Source of the DNA: Candidatus Colimonas fimequi
GTDB taxonomy: Bacteria; Bacillota; Clostridia; Peptostreptococcales; Anaerovoracaceae
DNA: 9,875 nt
Assembly: GCA_018065295.1 (NCBI GenBank)
Contig: JAGHTQ010000116.1
Span: 1-9,875, forward strand
Direction of reading: 5' to 3'
The position numbers were made by a program, and so were the translations under genes. Below, piece after piece: positions 6,063 to 9,875 of the stretch (positions are counted from its first letter, which is position 1; every line of letters starts with the position of its first letter). The notes beneath the pieces are model-generated. The model was not told the origin of the DNA. It searched no databases and worked only from the letters and a program-made list of their open reading frames with translations.

Positions 6063-8897
6063 ATGCAGAAGGATATAGTAATAAAGGGTGCGAAAGAGAA
6101 CAACCTGAAGGGTATAGACGTGACTATCCCTAGAGACAAGATGGTCGTACTGACTGGTCTGTCAGGTTCAGGTAAGTCATCACTGGCATTCGATACAATA
6201 TATGCAGAAGGTCAGAGGAAATACATGGAGAGCTTGTCTTCATATGCGAGACAGTTCCTGGGACAGATGGAGAAGCCAAACGTTGATTACATAGAGGGCC
6301 TATCTCCAGCTATTTCAATTGACCAGAAGACAACTAACAAGAACCCTAGATCAACAGTAGGAACAGTAACTGAGATATACGACTATCTGAGACTTATGTA
6401 TGCTCGTATTGGTATTCCTCACTGTCCGATTTGCGGTAGAGAAATATCAAGTCAGACTATTGACCAGATTACAGATCTGCTTATGGATGAAGGTGAAGGA
6501 ACTAAGCTGACTATTCTGGCGCCTGTTATCAGACAGAAGAAGGGTCAGCATGAGAAGATTCTTGAGAGAATCCAGAAGGAAGGTTTCAGAAGAGTCCGCG
6601 TTGACGGAGAGATGAAGCTTCTTGATGAAGATGAGATTTCACTTGAGAAGACATTCAAACATACTATCGAGATCGTAGTAGATAGAATCAAGGTTAAAGA
6701 GGGAGCATTCGCCCGTATTGCAGAAGCATGCGAACTGGCTGTGGAGCACGGCGATGGACTGGTTCTTGCCATCGTTGATAAGGATGGAGAAGTGACTGAG
6801 AAGACATTCAGCACTAGCCTTGCTTGTCCGGAGCACGGCATCAGCATCGAAGAACTGGAGCCTAGAATGTTCTCATTTAATAATCCTATGGGAGCATGCC
6901 CTGATTGTAACGGTCTGGGATTCCAGCAGAGAATTGACGTGGACCTTATCATTCCTGAACAGGATAAGAGCATCGTTGATAAGGCACTGAGCAATATCTT
7001 CGCGACTATGGAGCATACCAGCTTCTACTGGCAGGTAATCAAGGCTTTGGCTGACAAGTACGATGCGGATATTTTCCTGCCATTTAACAAGCTTCCTAAG
7101 AGATTCAAGGACGTTCTCCTCTGGGGAACAGGAGACGAAACTCTTCAGTATACATACACTTCAAGAAACGGTACTGTCCAGCACAGAAACCACACTTTTG
7201 AAGGTCTTATTAACAACATCGAGAGAAGATATCATGAGACACATTCAGAGTGGATCAAGGATAAGATGGAGAAGTTCATGAGCGTTAGCACTTGTCCTGT
7301 TTGCGCGGGCAAGAAGCTGAAGCCAGAACTGCTGGCTGTAACAGTTGGCGGTAAGAACATCATGGAATTTTGCGATATGTCCGTTTCAGAGGCTATCGAT
7401 TTTATTGACAATATGGAGCTTAGTGAAGTTCACGCTATGATTGCAGCAGAAGTTCTCAAGGAGATTAAGGGTAGACTTAAGTTCCTGGCGGACGTTGGTC
7501 TTGACTATCTGAATCTGTCACGTGCAGCTGCTACATTATCAGGCGGTGAATCACAGAGAATCAGACTTGCAACTCAGATTGGGTCAGGTCTCGTTGGCGT
7601 GCTTTATATTCTGGATGAACCAAGTATCGGTCTTCACCAGAAGGATAACACTAAGCTGCTGGAAGCTCTTCGCCACCTGACAGACATTGGTAACACTCTT
7701 ATCGTCGTTGAACACGATGAAGATACCATGTATGCGGCCGACCAGATTGTGGACATCGGTCCTGCGGCAGGTGTTAACGGTGGAGAACTGGTAGCACAGG
7801 GCACTGTTGAAGATATTATCAAATGTCCAGAATCAATTACAGGTAAGTACCTGAGTGGCGAGTTATCAATCGACGTGCCTGAGATGAGAAGAAAGGGCAA
7901 CGGCAAGAAGATTAAGATCGTTGGCGCAGAAGAGAACAATCTTAAGAAGATTGACGTTGAATTCCCACTGGGCAAGATGGTTGCCGTTACTGGTGTTTCA
8001 GGTTCAGGCAAGAGCAGCCTTATCAATGAGATCCTCTATAAGGCGGTGGCTCACGAACTTAATGGAAGTAAGGATAGACCTGGTAAGCACAAGAGAATTA
8101 ACGGCCTTAGTAACATTGATAAGGTTATTGATATCAACCAGTCACCAATTGGACGTACACCTAGATCAAATCAGGCTACATATACAGGAATGTTTACTCA
8201 CATTCGGGACCTTTTCGCACAGCTTCCTGAAGCTAAGCTTCGTGGATATGGTAAGGGCCGCTTCAGCTTCAACGTTAAGGGTGGCAGATGCGAAGCATGT
8301 AACGGTGATGGTATCGTTAAGATTGAGATGCACTTCCTGCCAGACGTATACGTTCCATGCGAAGTATGTCATGGCCATAGATATAACAGAGAAACCCTTG
8401 AAGTTAAGTACAAGGGTAAGAGCATATTCGATGTACTGGATATGACAGTTGATGATGGATGTGAATTTTTCAAGAACATTCCATCTATATATAGCCAGCT
8501 TGAAACACTTAGAGAAGTGGGCCTGGGATACATCAAACTGGGACAGCCAAGTACTCAGCTTAGCGGCGGAGAAGCTCAGCGTATTAAGCTGGCTTCAGAG
8601 CTTAGCAAGAGAAGTACTGGCAAGACCCTTTATATATTAGATGAACCGACAACAGGTCTTCACTTCGCAGACGTTGACAAGCTGATTCAGGTGCTGGATA
8701 GACTGGTTGACGGCGGCAACACTGTAGTCGTAATCGAGCATAACCTGGATGTTATCAAGAGAGCCGATCACATTATCGACCTGGGTCCAGACGGTGGTTT
8801 CCGCGGCGGTCAGATTGTGGCTGAAGGGACACCTGAGGAAGTTGCTCAGGTAGAAGGCTCATATACAGGAGAATTTCTGAAGAAGGTGCTTAAGTAG
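6063..8897 (+). CDS. uvrA: UvrABC excinuclease subunit A
   Basis: UvrA is the dimeric ABC-type ATPase that scans DNA for bulky lesions and loads UvrB. With the ATG at 6063 it has 944 residues, the usual length, and the N-terminus (IVIKGAKENNLKGIDV) aligns with the family. Walker A sites are GLSGSGKSS (32-40) and GVSGSGKSS (644-652). ABC signatures are LSGGESQRIRLA (492-503) and LSGGEAQRIKLA (833-844), with Walker B LYILDEPSIGLH (514-525) and LYILDEPTTGLH (856-867). The C-terminal zinc module is C743-x2-C746-x19-C766-x2-C769. A second cysteine set is CPIC (121-124) with CPVC (411-414). A third is CPEH (255-258) with CPDC (279-282), where the second position is His rather than Cys. GVTGSGKT-type UvrB sits immediately upstream. 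The stop overlaps the next gene's GTG by one base (TAGTG), implying translational coupling. Confidence 0.98.
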   Translation: MQKDIVIKGAKENNLKGIDVTIPRDKMVVLTGLSGSGKSSLAFDTIYAEGQRKYMESLSSYARQFLGQMEKPNVDYIEGLSPAISIDQKTTNKNPRSTVGTVTEIYDYLRLMYARIGIPHCPICGREISSQTIDQITDLLMDEGEGTKLTILAPVIRQKKGQHEKILERIQKEGFRRVRVDGEMKLLDEDEISLEKTFKHTIEIVVDRIKVKEGAFARIAEACELAVEHGDGLVLAIVDKDGEVTEKTFSTSLACPEHGISIEELEPRMFSFNNPMGACPDCNGLGFQQRIDVDLIIPEQDKSIVDKALSNIFATMEHTSFYWQVIKALADKYDADIFLPFNKLPKRFKDVLLWGTGDETLQYTYTSRNGTVQHRNHTFEGLINNIERRYHETHSEWIKDKMEKFMSVSTCPVCAGKKLKPELLAVTVGGKNIMEFCDMSVSEAIDFIDNMELSEVHAMIAAEVLKEIKGRLKFLADVGLDYLNLSRAAATLSGGESQRIRLATQIGSGLVGVLYILDEPSIGLHQKDNTKLLEALRHLTDIGNTLIVVEHDEDTMYAADQIVDIGPAAGVNGGELVAQGTVEDIIKCPESITGKYLSGELSIDVPEMRRKGNGKKIKIVGAEENNLKKIDVEFPLGKMVAVTGVSGSGKSSLINEILYKAVAHELNGSKDRPGKHKRINGLSNIDKVIDINQSPIGRTPRSNQATYTGMFTHIRDLFAQLPEAKLRGYGKGRFSFNVKGGRCEACNGDGIVKIEMHFLPDVYVPCEVCHGHRYNRETLEVKYKGKSIFDVLDMTVDDGCEFFKNIPSIYSQLETLREVGLGYIKLGQPSTQLSGGEAQRIKLASELSKRSTGKTLYILDEPTTGLHFADVDKLIQVLDRLVDGGNTVVVIEHNLDVIKRADHIIDLGPDGGFRGGQIVAEGTPEEVAQVEGSYTGEFLKKVLK

Positions 8898-9802
8898 TGG
8901 AGATAATAAATAAGAACAGGACGACCTTTCTGCTTATGTGCGGACTTGTTTTCCTGTGGGGGCTTGATTATATTTTCGCAAAGGCTGCGTTGACCCTTCT
9001 TGAACCGCTGACCCTGCTTTTTCTTAAGTACTGCATCGGAGCACTGGTGCTTCTTGGGATCAAGCTGAAACTTGATAGGAAGACGATAGTCAGGAAGAAA
9101 GACATTCCATTTTTCTTTCTTTGCGCGATAGTGGGGGAAGTGTGTTACTTCTTCTGCGAATACTCGTCTCTTGATTATCTGCCGGTGTCGTGTCTGACAA
9201 TGATTCTGGCGTTTGTTCCGGTGGTTTCAATAATCCTTGAGCGAATTATATTTAAGCGTAAGTTTAATATGATAATGCTGGTGGGCATTCTGGCTTCTAT
9301 TGCAGGTGTTGGCCTCATCATCGGTACAGACCTGGCCATGCTCATTAGCGGAAGAATGACTGGATATCTGTTTGCCTTCGGTGCCGTGCTGGCGTGGAAT
9401 ATGTTCAGTTTTATTACAAATAAGGTGGGAGAGAATTATTCTGGCGTAACAATGAGTTTCAATCAGATACTTTGTACTGTAATTATTCTCATTCCTTATG
9501 CTATTCACAGCATGCCTCCAATTGATAGTTTTACACCGGAAATTATTGGTGGTATAATATATCTTGGTACGGGTAGCGCAGGTATTGGCTACTTCATCTT
9601 TATCAAAGGAATTCAGGATTTGGGACCTACCATCTCATCGATGTTTTCCAATTTCATTCCAGTAACAGCGACACTCTTCGGATGGCTGCTTCTGGGTGAG
9701 AGTGTAACAGGCGTCCAGCTTATTGGTGGCGTCATCATAATTGCCGCTTCATGTCTAGTAATCGTGGAGAAGGGCAAAATGGAGGTAAGAGTAAATGATT
9801 AA
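8897..9802 (+). CDS. DMT-superfamily (EamA) transporter
   Basis: The 301-residue integral membrane protein has about ten hydrophobic helices in two homologous EamA halves, roughly residues 11-144 and 155-290. The first half opens with FLLMCGLVFLWGLDYIFAKAAL, the usual W-G-x-x-x-x-x-K/A-x helix. The second closes with the family-typical PVTATLFGWLLLGESVTGVQLIGGVIIIAA (read as two segments, 255-269 and 270-284). Members export or import small metabolites and the substrate is rarely predictable. The GTG start shares its first base with the uvrA stop, and a modest Shine-Dalgarno AAGGTG sits at 8883-8888. The 3' end overlaps the pncB start by 8 nt. This tight packing suggests co-translation with pncB and possibly a role in NAD-precursor uptake, which is inference only. 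Codon use is more mixed than in uvrA (more TTT, GGG and TTG). Confidence 0.9.
   Translation: MEIINKNRTTFLLMCGLVFLWGLDYIFAKAALTLLEPLTLLFLKYCIGALVLLGIKLKLDRKTIVRKKDIPFFFLCAIVGEVCYFFCEYSSLDYLPVSCLTMILAFVPVVSIILERIIFKRKFNMIMLVGILASIAGVGLIIGTDLAMLISGRMTGYLFAFGAVLAWNMFSFITNKVGENYSGVTMSFNQILCTVIILIPYAIHSMPPIDSFTPEIIGGIIYLGTGSAGIGYFIFIKGIQDLGPTISSMFSNFIPVTATLFGWLLLGESVTGVQLIGGVIIIAASCLVIVEKGKMEVRVND
9781..9786 (+). promoter_or_regulatory. Consensus Shine-Dalgarno for pncB
   Basis: GGAGGT lies 8 nt before the ATG at 9795, inside the last codons of the transporter gene. It fixes the start of the partial downstream gene and shows that the 8-nt overlap is real. Confidence 0.85.
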
Positions 9803-9875
9803 CGATTTTAACCTGACAATGCTGACAGACTTTTATGAAATTACCATGGCTAATGGTTACTTCAAATCAGAGATG
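9795..9875 (+). CDS. pncB: Nicotinate phosphoribosyltransferase, N-terminal fragment
   Basis: Only 27 residues are visible before the window ends. They read MINDFNLTMLTDFYEITMAN followed by GYFKSEM, matching the conserved N-terminus of bacterial nicotinate phosphoribosyltransferases (N-L-T-x-L-T-D-x-Y-x-x-T-M-A-x-x-Y). The full enzyme would convert nicotinate and PRPP to nicotinate mononucleotide in NAD salvage, with ATP use. The start overlaps the transporter's stop by 8 nt (ATGATTAA) and has a consensus ribosome binding site. The rest of the gene, including the catalytic residues, lies outside the window. Confidence 0.85.
   Translation, partial: MINDFNLTMLTDFYEITMANGYFKSEM

Noticed and set aside
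6545..6994. 149-codon open frame on the - strand inside uvrA
   Set aside because: Its Ser/Leu-rich translation is typical of antisense of a Glu/Lys-rich gene, and it lies wholly within uvrA.
7921..8445. 174-codon open frame on the + strand inside uvrA
   Set aside because: It is a shifted frame over strongly conserved UvrA motifs, with no family resemblance or ribosome binding site; a by-product of uvrA composition.

Overview
The window looks like ordinary chromosome of a low-to-mid GC Firmicute, most likely a Clostridia member. Pointers to this are the mid-40s GC by eye, strong AGGAGG-type ribosome binding sites, AGA-rich arginine and AAG-rich lysine codons, extended TGnTATAAT promoters and a Bacillus/Clostridium-type LexA box in front of uvrB. 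Genus-level placement cannot be supported from the sequence alone. I see no prophage, insertion sequence, CRISPR array, tRNA or rRNA.

Layout. Positions 1-926 (+) hold the 3' part of a sodium:solute symporter. It converges on a class I DAHP synthase gene (1033-2064, -), the entry enzyme of aromatic amino acid biosynthesis, and the two share a bidirectional hairpin terminator at 965-992. A 111-bp divergent region (2065-2175) carries two back-to-back extended -10 promoters. Rightward from it runs a likely three-gene operon: a GNAT acetyltransferase with an added C-terminal membrane segment (2176-2772), a YhbY-type CRM-domain ribosome assembly protein (2780-3100) and an EcsC-family protein (3132-3881).

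The 112-bp gap before uvrB is the densest regulatory spot. A hairpin that probably ends the EcsC transcript, a near-consensus LexA/DinR box, a -35/-10 promoter and a perfect 16-bp palindrome at the expected transcription start overlap or abut within 68 bp. Downstream come uvrB (3994-5964) and uvrA (start chosen at 6063, to 8897), the damage-recognition subunits of nucleotide excision repair. They are separated by a duplicated ~45-bp hairpin-forming repeat. uvrA overlaps by 1 nt a DMT/EamA-family transporter (8897-9802), which overlaps by 8 nt the start of a nicotinate phosphoribosyltransferase gene (9795 to the window edge). No terminator is evident between uvrB and pncB, so the transporter and NAD-salvage gene may be read from the SOS-controlled uvrB promoter.

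Most of the window is well-understood housekeeping sequence. The points worth a second look are the uvrB control region, the tandem repeat between uvrB and uvrA, the GNAT-membrane fusion, and the coupling of a DMT transporter to pncB. I did not find a convincing novel multi-gene system.
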